A stretch of DNA of 57,793 nt. It comes from Actinospica durhamensis. GTDB lineage: Bacteria > Actinomycetota > Actinomycetes > Streptomycetales > Catenulisporaceae. Below the pieces are notes generated by a model. That model was not told the DNA's origin. It ran no database searches and was given only the letters and a program-made list of their open reading frames with translations. The first letter of the stretch is position 1. Every line of letters starts with the position of its first letter. A program made the position numbers and the translations under genes. This document shows positions 1 to 7,707 of the stretch, piece by piece. The stretch lies in the NCBI RefSeq assembly GCF_018139695.1, contig NZ_JAGSOG010000021.1, positions 1 to 57,793 of the forward strand, read 5' to 3'.

Positions 1-2
1 GG

Positions 3-197
3 GCGGTCGGGTTGATCCTGCCGCCGTGGACGGGCATCGCGCCGTCGCTGGCCTTCGTGGCCGCGATCGGGTTCGTGGTGCTGCAGATCCTGGCGACGCG
101 GGTGCACCTGCGCATGGGGGACCGGAAGATCGGGCTCAACCTGGGGCTCATCGTGCTCGCCGGCGTGGTGAGCTGGCTTGCGACGATCTGGGTCTGA
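3..197 (+). CDS. C-terminal fragment of a membrane protein (5' end outside window)
   Basis: The reading frame is open from the first complete codon of the window and stops at a TGA at 195-197, so only about 64 C-terminal residues are present. They form two hydrophobic stretches (around IAPSLAFVAAIGFVVLQIL and LNLGLIVLAGVVSWLATIWV) separated by a short basic segment, as in the last two helices of an integral membrane protein. A TTG at 12 is in frame but probably internal. I do not recognise the family from this fragment. Nothing downstream is close enough to imply an operon. Confidence 0.5.
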   Translation, partial: AVGLILPPWTGIAPSLAFVAAIGFVVLQILATRVHLRMGDRKIGLNLGLIVLAGVVSWLATIWV

Positions 198-228
198 GGC
201 CGAGGCTCGGGCGTAGACACGGGTGGAC

Positions 229-283
229 GGTATGAGCCGGGTGGAGGCGTGGGACTAGTACCGCGGGGGTGCGGTCTCATACC
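229..283. promoter_or_regulatory. Inverted repeat upstream of the DUF1453-like gene
   Basis: GGTATGAG at 229-236 is matched exactly by CTCATACC at 276-283. Nested against the right arm is a second pair, ACCGC (260-264) and GCGGT (271-275). The element lies in the 185-base gap before the two-component operon. It could be an operator or a transcript hairpin; no function is proven. Confidence 0.35.
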
Positions 284-382
284 GGATCTAGACCCACGCG
301 TTGACGCGACGACCTGGGGCTCAGCCGTACGTTCAGTGCTGTCGGCGGGAACCGTCGGCGCGGAACGTGGAGGGGAACGGTT

Positions 383-919
383 ATGTCTGGGATCGAGATC
401 CTGATCGTCGTCGGGGTCGTGGGGTACATCATCTTCCGGCAGTTGCAGGGGGAGTTCCTGCGCGGGAAGCGCACGGTGCTGCTGCCGCTGATCCTGACCA
501 TCATCGGGTTCAGCGACCTGCGCTCGTCGCACGGGCCGCACTTGCAGACCGTCGACATCGTCTGCATCGCGATCGGGTGCGCCGGCTCGGCGCTGATCGG
601 GTTCGGCTTCGGGGGGATGATGCGGCTGGCCGCGCGGGACGGGTATCTGTGGGCGCGGCTTCCGGTGCGCGGGCTGTGGCTGTGGCTGGCGCTGGTCGTC
701 TGGCGCGTGGCCGCGATGGGTCTGGCTCTGGCTTTGCACGCGCACGTCGCCGCCTCCACGTCCACGCTGCTGTTCAGCCTCGGCGTCAACCGGCTCGCCG
801 CGGCAGCGGTGATCGTGCTGCGGGCGCAGTCCATGGGGGTGCAGTTCGCGCCGGAGAAGAACGGATCGAGCATCCTGGGCGGGCTGCTCAGCAGCGAGTC
901 GGGCGATCGTCGGCGATGA
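383..919 (+). CDS. DUF1453-like integral membrane protein
   Basis: A 178-residue protein with four or five predicted hydrophobic helices: an N-terminal one beginning IEILIVVGVVGYIIF, then segments near residues 30-45, 60-80, 95-120 and 130-150. The tail is short and polar. The size, the N-terminal helix and the charged RGKRT segment after it resemble the DUF1453 (CcdC-like) membrane family, whose function is poorly known. The ATG is preceded by a GGAGGGG ribosome site. The stop overlaps the start of the sensor kinase by four bases (ATGA at 916-919), so the protein is probably made with the kinase and may be its membrane partner or the output it senses. The family name is tentative; the coding call is firm. 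Confidence 0.7.
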   Translation: MSGIEILIVVGVVGYIIFRQLQGEFLRGKRTVLLPLILTIIGFSDLRSSHGPHLQTVDIVCIAIGCAGSALIGFGFGGMMRLAARDGYLWARLPVRGLWLWLALVVWRVAAMGLALALHAHVAASTSTLLFSLGVNRLAAAAVIVLRAQSMGVQFAPEKNGSSILGGLLSSESGDRRR

Positions 920-2286
920 GCGAGTACGGGGAGATCGGGCTCGGCAGCGCGGAGTTCGGCGGCATGCGGCGTTCGGCGGGCCGGCGTGCGCAGCGGCCGC
1001 GCCGTACCGGGCAGGTGTTGCGCGCCGCCACCTGGTTCGCCCGGGCCGCGGGCCTGATCCTGTTGGGCGGGTTCACCTTCCTGCATCCGCCGACCTCGGC
1101 CGACGGACCGCTCACCCAGGAGATCGCCTACGTCGTCGCGGTGCTGGGCACGCTGGGGTGGGCGGCGGCCGTGGAGCCGTGGTTCAGGCTGCCGGAGCGG
1201 CTCGGCCTTCCGGTGTTGGTCGGCAGCCTGGGCGTGGTCGCCGCCGCCGCCAGCGTGGGGGCGGCGGCGGGCGGCGCGGGCGACGTGCTGATCATCCTGG
1301 CCGGCAGCGCGCTGATGCACGCGGGTAGCGAGTTGCCGAGGCGGGCCACGCTCGGCATCGGGCTGCTCGGGGTGGCCGGGCTGGTGCTCGGCGGGTCGGC
1401 ATTCCATCAGGGGCCTGGCACGCTGCTCGGCTTCCCGCTGCTGCTGGTGAGCGGCGCGCTGGTCGGGGGCCAACGCGCGGCGTACCGGGTGCAGGCCGAG
1501 CAGGCGGCGGCGCTGCTCGCCCAGCACGACCGGCTGCGGACCGAGCAGCGGCGGGCCGACGTGCTCGACGAGCGTGCGCGGATCGCGCGCGAGATCCACG
1601 ACGTGCTCGCGCACTCGCTCGGTGCGCTGAGCATCCAGATCCAGGCCGTGCGCGCCTACTTCGAGGATCTCGACGATCCCAAGCGCGGGCTCGAGGGCCT
1701 CGCCACCGCGCAGCGCATGGCGGCGGACGGGTTGGTCGAGACGCGGCGGGCGGTGCTGGCACTGCGTACCGACACCCTGCCGCTGCACCAGGAACTGGCC
1801 CGTGCCGCGGCCGAGCACGCCACCGTGTACCGCGTATCGGTGCACTGCGAAACCGAGGGGGATCCGCGCCCGGTGCCGCCGGATGCGACCGTGGCGCTGC
1901 TGCGCACGGCCCGCGAGGCGCTGGTGAACGCGGCGAAGCACGCCACCGGCCGCGCCGTCGCCATCCACCTGGCCTATACCCCGGACCGGGTGCGCATGAC
2001 GATCGTCAACGACCTGGCGATGTCGGACCACTCGGACACGGCGGACGAGGCCGAGCCGGACACCGGCGCCGACACCCCGCCGCGCCCGCGCACCGTCGAC
2101 GGCGGCTACGGTCTGACCGGGATGCACGAGCGGCTGCGGCTGCTGCGCGGCACGCTCGAAGCGGGTGTGCGCGGCCGTGCCTGGGTGGTGGCGGCCGAGT
2201 TCCCGTTCGCCCCGGCGCACCCGCTCCCGTCGCCCGTGTCTGCGCCCCTGTACCCGTCGCCGAAACCGGAGGATGCCGACCGATGA
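916..2286 (+). CDS. NarL-type sensor histidine kinase
   Basis: A 456-residue membrane histidine kinase. Residues about 35-200 contain five or six hydrophobic segments forming a sensor membrane module with no obvious extracellular domain. The HisKA_3 dimerisation box reads RIAREIHDVLAHSLG, with the phosphoacceptor His in EIHDVLAHS. The HATPase_c domain follows, with an N box (REALVNAAKHA) and a G box (GGYGLTGMHERLRLL). The ATG at 916 overlaps the previous stop and its own TGA overlaps the next ATG (2283-2286), so membrane protein, kinase and regulator form one translationally coupled unit. The C-terminal 30 residues are a Pro/Ser-rich tail. The family is secure; the signal is unknown. Confidence 0.93.
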   Translation: MSEYGEIGLGSAEFGGMRRSAGRRAQRPRRTGQVLRAATWFARAAGLILLGGFTFLHPPTSADGPLTQEIAYVVAVLGTLGWAAAVEPWFRLPERLGLPVLVGSLGVVAAAASVGAAAGGAGDVLIILAGSALMHAGSELPRRATLGIGLLGVAGLVLGGSAFHQGPGTLLGFPLLLVSGALVGGQRAAYRVQAEQAAALLAQHDRLRTEQRRADVLDERARIAREIHDVLAHSLGALSIQIQAVRAYFEDLDDPKRGLEGLATAQRMAADGLVETRRAVLALRTDTLPLHQELARAAAEHATVYRVSVHCETEGDPRPVPPDATVALLRTAREALVNAAKHATGRAVAIHLAYTPDRVRMTIVNDLAMSDHSDTADEAEPDTGADTPPRPRTVDGGYGLTGMHERLRLLRGTLEAGVRGRAWVVAAEFPFAPAHPLPSPVSAPLYPSPKPEDADR

Positions 2287-2984
2287 CCGTGCCCGGCAGG
2301 ACCTTGCGCATCGTCGTGGCCGACGATCAGGCCAGCGTGCGCGAGGGGCTCGTCGTGCTGCTCGGCGCTCTGCCCGACATCGAGGTGGTGGCGTCGGCCG
2401 CGGACGGGCGGCAGGCGGTGGATCTGGTGGCCGAGCACCGGCCGGACGCGATCCTGCTCGACCTGCACATGCCCGTGCTCGACGGCATCGAGGCGACCCG
2501 GCTGCTCACGGCCGCCTCGCCGCAGGTCGCGATCGTGGTGCTCACCACGTACCTCGACGACGCGTCGGTGCTCGAGGCGCTGCGCGCGGGCGCCCGCGGC
2601 TATCTGACGAAGGACGCCGACCGCAAGGAGATCGCGCACGCGCTGCGGGCCGCGTCGGACGGGCTCGCGGTGTTCGATCCGCGCGTGCACGCGGCGCTGA
2701 TGAACGCCGCGTCAGGCGCCGAGGCGAACGCCACTGCGCGGGAGGGTGAGCCGGACGCCGCGGCGGACGGGCTGACCCAGCGCGAGGCCGAGATCCTGGC
2801 GCTGATCGCGCAGGGGCTGACCAATCCGGAGATCGCCGGGCGGCTGTTCCTGAGCACCCACACGGTGAAGTCGCACATCAGCCGGATCTTCTCGAAGACC
2901 GGCTCGCGCGACCGCGCCGCCGCCATCGGCTACGCCCACCGGCACGGGCTGGACCGCCTCCGCGCCCAGCCGCGCGGCCACTGA
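2283..2984 (+). CDS. NarL/FixJ-family response regulator
   Basis: A 233-residue two-domain regulator. The receiver domain spans residues about 7-125, with the acidic pocket D14/D15, phosphoacceptor Asp60 (ILLDLHMPVLDG) and conserved Lys110 (GYLTKDA). A LuxR-type helix-turn-helix lies near residues 165-225 (GLTQREAEILALIAQGLTN, then THTVKSHISRIF). Its ATG overlaps the kinase stop, which fits phosphotransfer from that kinase to this transcription factor. The linker (about 130-163) is Ala/Glu-rich. The target genes are not evident, but the next operon starts after a symmetrical CAGTG/CACTG-rich element that is a reasonable candidate site. Confidence 0.93.
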   Translation: MTVPGRTLRIVVADDQASVREGLVVLLGALPDIEVVASAADGRQAVDLVAEHRPDAILLDLHMPVLDGIEATRLLTAASPQVAIVVLTTYLDDASVLEALRAGARGYLTKDADRKEIAHALRAASDGLAVFDPRVHAALMNAASGAEANATAREGEPDAAADGLTQREAEILALIAQGLTNPEIAGRLFLSTHTVKSHISRIFSKTGSRDRAAAIGYAHRHGLDRLRAQPRGH

Positions 2985-3010
2985 GCCCCCCAGTGGTTCA
3001 GTGCACTGAA
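2978..3010. promoter_or_regulatory. Hairpin plus palindrome with four CAGTG/CACTG copies
   Basis: CCACTG (2978-2983) and CAGTGG (2991-2996) form a hairpin over the regulator stop codon. It is followed at once by a perfect 14-base palindrome, TTCAGTGCACTGAA (2997-3010). The shared pentamer occurs four times in 30 bases. Either a terminator or a protein-binding site is possible. Confidence 0.4.
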
Positions 3011-3379
3011 TCGAGGACGGAGCGCGGTGCGCTTTCCCGAGAATCAGAGTACGAATCAACTTGGCTGACCGATGGCCATCGCCGTCCGGTCCGAGGCGCG
3101 GTTGCCGACACGCCCGTCGGGTCCGAAACCCAGTGCTGAACAGCATAATTTCTACCCACTCGGCCCCCTGCCGCCCCACCTGCGTTCCGCGTGAAACTTA
3201 CATCGGAGAAATCCGAGGCGGCCGAGCGCGAGCAAGTTCACCGGCCGCAGAGCATTGACGACCTTGGTCCGCGCTGGGAACGTGATCTCAGCGTGGGCGG
3301 CGTTGCCCGAGGGCAGTGGTCCCACGGTGACGTCGGGTACCCCCACGTGTCAGCCGTCTGGCCCAACTGGGGAGTATCT
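2985..3379. other. 395-base leader of the ThDP/glycosyltransferase cluster
   Basis: No convincing gene lies here. The frame of the downstream enzyme stays open back to 3191, but the translation lacks family similarity and the ribosome site is next to 3380. A TTGACG at 3255-3260 is the best -35-like hexamer; no good -10 box follows at the right distance. The palindrome at 2997-3010 is the main ordered feature. Confidence 0.4.
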
Positions 3380-5209
3380 ATGGGTGATGATTCGACTGAA
3401 AGTGCTGACCGACACCGCCTGACGGGGGCGGAGGCGATCGCGCGGCTGATGGTCGCGGCAGGGGTCGCCGAGGTGTTCGCCTACCCGGGTACCTCCGAGC
3501 TTGCCCTGTGCGACGCGGTCGCGGAGCACGCGGACCAGCTCAGACTCGTCAACGGCAGGGGGGACACCGAAAGCGCCTTCATGGCGGCCGGTGCCTCGCT
3601 GCTGCGACCCAACCGGGGCGCCGCGATCCTGCACGGCGCCCGCGGACTGACCAACGCGGCCGGGGCGGTGGCCGACGCCCGGCGCAACGAGGCGGGCACC
3701 GTCTTCTTCGTGGGCCTGGCCACCACCGCGTCCGCGCCGTTCCTGCCGCCGCACGGCGAGCCGGACCTGCTCGGCGGGATGAGCGCGTTCGCCGACTGGG
3801 TGTGGCAGGCCCCTGCCGTGCCCGGGGACGAGGCGGAGCGCCAGGTGGCCGCCGCGGAGTTCGTCGCCTCGGTGCGCCGGGCGTTCGCGGCCGCGGCCGG
3901 TCCACCCTCGCGTCCCGCTCTGTTCGGCCTGCCCCAGGACGTGGCCGAGCAGCGCTGGATTCCGGCCGCGCTGCTCGAGTCGGCCGCCCCGCAGGTCCCG
4001 GCGCAGCCGCGGCGGGCCTCGGAGCAGGACGAGACGCTGACCGACGCGGTCGGCGTGCTGGCGAAGGCGCAGCGGCCGCTGTTCCTCGTCGACGACTACG
4101 CGCTGCGGTTCCCCGGAATCCACGGCGCGCTCGACCGGATCAGCCGTGCCACCGGCGCCCTGGTGCTCCAGGTGCGCTACCGGCGCGGCCCGATGATGTT
4201 CGAGCGGCTGCGCAACGAGCGGGTGGCCAACTTCGCCGGGTGGCTCGAGCCGAGATCCGAGGCACACCGGAGGCTGCTCGAATCCTGCGATCTGCTGGTG
4301 ACGGTCGAGGACCGCAACATCTACGAGCGCGTGGTCGGGAAGCTTCCGGCCGGACCCAAGATCGCGCTCAACACCGATCCGGCGAAGGTGCACAAGAACG
4401 GCTACCTGGGCGCCGCCGACAGCCTGATCGTGGGCGACCCGGCGGCCTCGCTCGACCGGTTGCTGACCGCGTTGGCGGAGATCGGGGTGACCGGTCGGCC
4501 GCTGTGGTGCCCGCTCGCGGACGCCCTCGACGAGGGACCGGGCCCCGAGCCCGCGGACCCGTCGGTGGTGGCCGGGCGCAGGATGCTGACCCGCACACTG
4601 GCAGAGGCGCTTTCGGGCTGGGAGCGTCCCGTGCTGGTGGATGACAGCCAGATGTTCGGCGGGCTGCTGAGCGACCACTACGACGAGTTCCCGGTGAAGC
4701 TGCGCGCGTTCGGCGGCCACGGCGGGTTCGTCGGCTCCGGGCTGTCCCTGGCGACCGGGCTCGCCCTCGGCGAACCGGACGCACGGGTGCTGTGCACGCT
4801 CGGGGACCAGGCGTTCACCAACTCCTTCCAGGGACTGGTGGCCGCGGTCGAGCAGCGCGCCCGGGTGCTGTTCGTGGTCTGCAACAACGGGCGCTCGGTC
4901 TCGCTGACCAAGCAGGCCAAGGCCTCGTTCGGCGCGGCGCCGCGCGACTACCTGGACAACGTCGCCGGCTTCGAATACCGCGCCCTGGCCGAGGCGATCG
5001 GGGTGCACGCGGCGAGCGTGTCGGTGCCGATCGGCGCGGCGGACCAGGACCGGGTCAGGGCCGGCACGGACGAGCTCGCGGTACTGCTCGGCAAGGCGGC
5101 CCAGATCGACGGGCCGGCCCTGGTGGAGGTCGTGGTGCCCTCGGATCCGGCCGTGTGGCGCGGGATCTGGATCACCACGGGCTTCGAGCGGAGCGGGACC
5201 ACCGTCTGA
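3380..5209 (+). CDS. ThDP-dependent enzyme of the acetolactate synthase fold
   Basis: A 609-residue enzyme with the usual Pyr-central-PP layout. The Pyr domain (about 12-185) contains AYPGTSE at 34-40 and the likely catalytic Glu64 (RGDTESAFMAAGA), which would activate the thiamin ring. The PP domain (about 400-600) has the ThDP/metal motif GDQ (475-477), 24 residues, then NNG (502-504). ATG 3380 follows a GGGGAG site; no good start lies upstream. The YPGT motif recalls indolepyruvate oxidoreductases, but no ferredoxin domain is present and the length fits 2-oxoacid decarboxylases or carboligases. GDQ instead of GDG is unusual. Its stop overlaps the MFS start (ATGA), and glycosyltransferases follow, so a role in making an unusual acyl or sugar building block is inferred. 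The substrate is unknown. Confidence 0.8.
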   Translation: MGDDSTESADRHRLTGAEAIARLMVAAGVAEVFAYPGTSELALCDAVAEHADQLRLVNGRGDTESAFMAAGASLLRPNRGAAILHGARGLTNAAGAVADARRNEAGTVFFVGLATTASAPFLPPHGEPDLLGGMSAFADWVWQAPAVPGDEAERQVAAAEFVASVRRAFAAAAGPPSRPALFGLPQDVAEQRWIPAALLESAAPQVPAQPRRASEQDETLTDAVGVLAKAQRPLFLVDDYALRFPGIHGALDRISRATGALVLQVRYRRGPMMFERLRNERVANFAGWLEPRSEAHRRLLESCDLLVTVEDRNIYERVVGKLPAGPKIALNTDPAKVHKNGYLGAADSLIVGDPAASLDRLLTALAEIGVTGRPLWCPLADALDEGPGPEPADPSVVAGRRMLTRTLAEALSGWERPVLVDDSQMFGGLLSDHYDEFPVKLRAFGGHGGFVGSGLSLATGLALGEPDARVLCTLGDQAFTNSFQGLVAAVEQRARVLFVVCNNGRSVSLTKQAKASFGAAPRDYLDNVAGFEYRALAEAIGVHAASVSVPIGAADQDRVRAGTDELAVLLGKAAQIDGPALVEVVVPSDPAVWRGIWITTGFERSGTTV

Positions 5210-6438
5210 TGCTCGAGCCACCCGGGTCTCCGACCGCACTCAGCCTGCATCGGGCCAGGATCGCCGTGGCCACGATGTTCCTGGTCAACGGGATGCTCTT
5301 CGGCGACTGGGTGCCGCGGATCCCGATGATCAAGGAGCGGATCCACGCCGGGACCGGGCCGCTGGGCCTGGCCCTGCTCGGGATCGCGGTGGGTGCGCTG
5401 CTGACCAAACCGAGTGCGGGCCGCCTGGTGGCCCGCTACGGCAGCGGTCCGGTGACCCGGGTGGGCATCACCCTCAGCTGCGCCGCGCTGGTGCTGCCCG
5501 CGCTCGCGGTCAACGTGCCGACGCTGGCGTTGTGCCTGCTGGGGTTCGGCGGCGCGATGGGCGTGAACGACGTGGCGATGAACGCCCACGGCGTGCTCGT
5601 GCAGCGGCTGATGGGCCGTTCGATCCTCTCCTCCTGCCACGGCGTCTACAGCGTGGGCGGGGTGGCCGGGGCGCTGATCGGCGGCCGGGCCGCCGCGCTC
5701 GGCATCAGTCCACTGGTCCATTTCGGGGTCGCCGCGGCGGCGCTCGGCGCGCTGGCGCTGGCCGCCTCGCGGTGGCTGCTGCCGCCCGGGGGCGAGTCCC
5801 CGGGCGGTGGCGCCGTGGCCGCCGACGGGCGCGCCGGACTCGGGCGGGACCGGCTGGTGCTGCTCTACCTGCTCGGCGCGATCGGGCTGTGCGGGATGGT
5901 CGGCGAGGGCGCCGTGGGCGACTGGGGTGCCGTCTACCTGCAGAACAATCTGGGCTCGGGGGCCGAGTTCGCCGCCACCGGGTACATCGCGTACTCGGTG
6001 GCGATGGCGGCCGGACGACTCGGCGGGGACCGGTTCATCTCCCGCTGGGGCGGGCCGCGGGTGGCCGCGGTGGCCACCGCCTTCGGCGGCGCCGGACTCG
6101 CGGCCGGGCTCTCGGCCGGCCGGCCGTTCGCCGCGGTGGCCGGATTCGCCGTGCTCGGGCTCGGCCTTTCCGTGGTCAACCCGGTCGCCTACTCGCTGGC
6201 CGGCACGGTCGGCGGGGACGAGGCGGGTCCCGCGCTCGCGGTCGTCTCCGGCGTCGGCGGCTGCGGCATGCTGGCCGGCCCGCCGGTCATCGGCTTCATC
6301 GCCGAGGGGGTGGGGCTGCCCGCGGCGCTCGGCACGGTCAGCGTGCTGGCCTTCCTCAACGTGCTGCTGATCTCGGTGGCCGGGCGGCGCGTGCGCGTCC
6401 CGGCCGTGGCGCCGGTGCCGGCCGAATCGGCTTCCTGA
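5209..6438 (+). CDS. MFS transporter
   Basis: A 409-residue permease with about twelve hydrophobic helices in two halves separated by a Gly-rich loop near residue 195. It begins with helix ATMFLVNGMLFGDWVPRIPM, a pattern seen in the YbjJ/fucose-permease branch of MFS carriers. The motif MGVNDVAMNAHG in the first half is also typical of that branch. The ATG overlaps the stop of the ThDP enzyme, so the two are co-translated. In this context it could export the cluster product or import its precursor; the sequence does not decide. A 69-base gap separates it from the next gene. Confidence 0.85.
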   Translation: MLEPPGSPTALSLHRARIAVATMFLVNGMLFGDWVPRIPMIKERIHAGTGPLGLALLGIAVGALLTKPSAGRLVARYGSGPVTRVGITLSCAALVLPALAVNVPTLALCLLGFGGAMGVNDVAMNAHGVLVQRLMGRSILSSCHGVYSVGGVAGALIGGRAAALGISPLVHFGVAAAALGALALAASRWLLPPGGESPGGGAVAADGRAGLGRDRLVLLYLLGAIGLCGMVGEGAVGDWGAVYLQNNLGSGAEFAATGYIAYSVAMAAGRLGGDRFISRWGGPRVAAVATAFGGAGLAAGLSAGRPFAAVAGFAVLGLGLSVVNPVAYSLAGTVGGDEAGPALAVVSGVGGCGMLAGPPVIGFIAEGVGLPAALGTVSVLAFLNVLLISVAGRRVRVPAVAPVPAESAS

Positions 6439-6507
6439 CCCGGGCCGGGCCGATCCCGCCGCCCGGCCGCACAGAAACAGAGATCCGACATTGAGAGGGT
6501 GGTTGTG

Positions 6508-7704
6508 ATGGTGTCGCAGTTGACCCCATCGGACCGGGGGGTGCTCGCGGCCGCGGTGGCCGACAGCCTCGTGGTCCTGTCCGACCCGGGTGCGTCCCGT
6601 TCCGGCCTCTACTACTGGGGGCTGGCCAAGCCGTGGAACGAGGCCGTGGCCGCGGCCCTGCGCGCGGTGGACGAGCCGCGGGTGACCAAGGTGGGTGAGG
6701 CGTTGGCCGGTGAGCCGGAGAACGCCTCGCACTACCGGGAGCTGCGCTCCGCGCTGGAGGAGGCCGAGGCCGACGCGCCGGGCCTGGCCGCGCTGCTCGA
6801 GGCGGGCTGGCAGGCCCAGTGCAACTCGCGCATCGGCTACCACGTCGGCCCGCGCTACGACGCGGCCGCCGGTTCGCGCGCGGTCACCGCGGACGAGCTG
6901 CGCGTGGTGGCCCCGGGCGAGAAGCTGGCCGCCGACGTCCCGGCCGAGGTGCTCGTGGTCATCCCGTTCCGGGACCGCAACACCGGCGGGGCCCGGCTGC
7001 GCAACCTGCTGGCCTGCCTGATCGGCCTGCGCGACCAGTCCTTCCCGCGCGAGTCCTACCGCGTGGCCGTCGTCGAGTGCGACGACCGGCCGCGCTGGCG
7101 CGAGGTGATCGAACCGTACGCGGACACCTATCTGTTCGCGGAGAAGGCCGACCGCTTCAACAAGTCCTGGACGGTGAACGCGGGCGTGGTCAACAGCCCC
7201 GGCGACGCGGCGGTGGTGTGCATCCTGGACGCCGACGTGCTGCCGGACCGGGACTTCATCGCCCGCAACGCCGCGCGCTTCACCCGGGCCGGGGTCGGCG
7301 GGCATCTGCCGTACCGGGCGATGTCCTGCGTGGACTACGCCTCGGCCGAGTGGGCGATCCGGGAGCGGGTGAACGGCGGCGCGGCCGATCCGGCGCACCT
7401 GCGCGCGTTCCAGCTGCGCCGCCCGCCGGGGCTGTGCAACTGGGTGCGCACCGGCGTCTTCCACAAGGTCAGCGGGTTCGACGAGCGGTACGAGGGCTGG
7501 GGCGGGGAGGACAACGACTTCGTCTACCGGCTCGACCCGGTGGCCCCGATCGACGTGTTCGACGACTGGATCATGCACCTGCCGCACCCGCCGGCCTCCG
7601 AGCTGCGCGCGGACGGGGAACTGGTCAACGCACACATCCCGCCGCTGAGTTGGCAGCCCGGCCAGGAGATCGGCCGGCTCGACCGCTTCGCCGCGAAGGG
7701 CTGA
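6508..7704 (+). CDS. GT-A glycosyltransferase with GT7-like C-terminal motif
   Basis: A 398-residue protein. Residues 1-140 form an uncharacterised helical N-terminal domain. The GT-A core starts at VLVVIPFRDR (148-157), carries RFNKSWTVNAGV (216-226), the metal-binding DAD (241-243) and then GWGGEDNDF (330-338). The last motif is the signature of the galactosyltransferase C-terminal region found in GT7/GT27-type and chondroitin-polymerase-like enzymes. ATG 6508 follows GAGAGGG by eight bases; a GTG at 6499 is less well placed. No membrane segment is seen, so it probably acts in the cytoplasm on a nucleotide sugar. Donor and acceptor are unknown. It ends three bases before the YvcK-like gene. 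Confidence 0.8.
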   Translation: MVSQLTPSDRGVLAAAVADSLVVLSDPGASRSGLYYWGLAKPWNEAVAAALRAVDEPRVTKVGEALAGEPENASHYRELRSALEEAEADAPGLAALLEAGWQAQCNSRIGYHVGPRYDAAAGSRAVTADELRVVAPGEKLAADVPAEVLVVIPFRDRNTGGARLRNLLACLIGLRDQSFPRESYRVAVVECDDRPRWREVIEPYADTYLFAEKADRFNKSWTVNAGVVNSPGDAAVVCILDADVLPDRDFIARNAARFTRAGVGGHLPYRAMSCVDYASAEWAIRERVNGGAADPAHLRAFQLRRPPGLCNWVRTGVFHKVSGFDERYEGWGGEDNDFVYRLDPVAPIDVFDDWIMHLPHPPASELRADGELVNAHIPPLSWQPGQEIGRLDRFAAKG

Positions 7705-7707
7705 AGC

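Noticed and set aside
277-2220. Long open frame antisense to the two-component genes
   Set aside because: It is opposite clear kinase and regulator codons, is Arg/His/Pro-rich with no recognisable domain, and reflects third-position GC bias.
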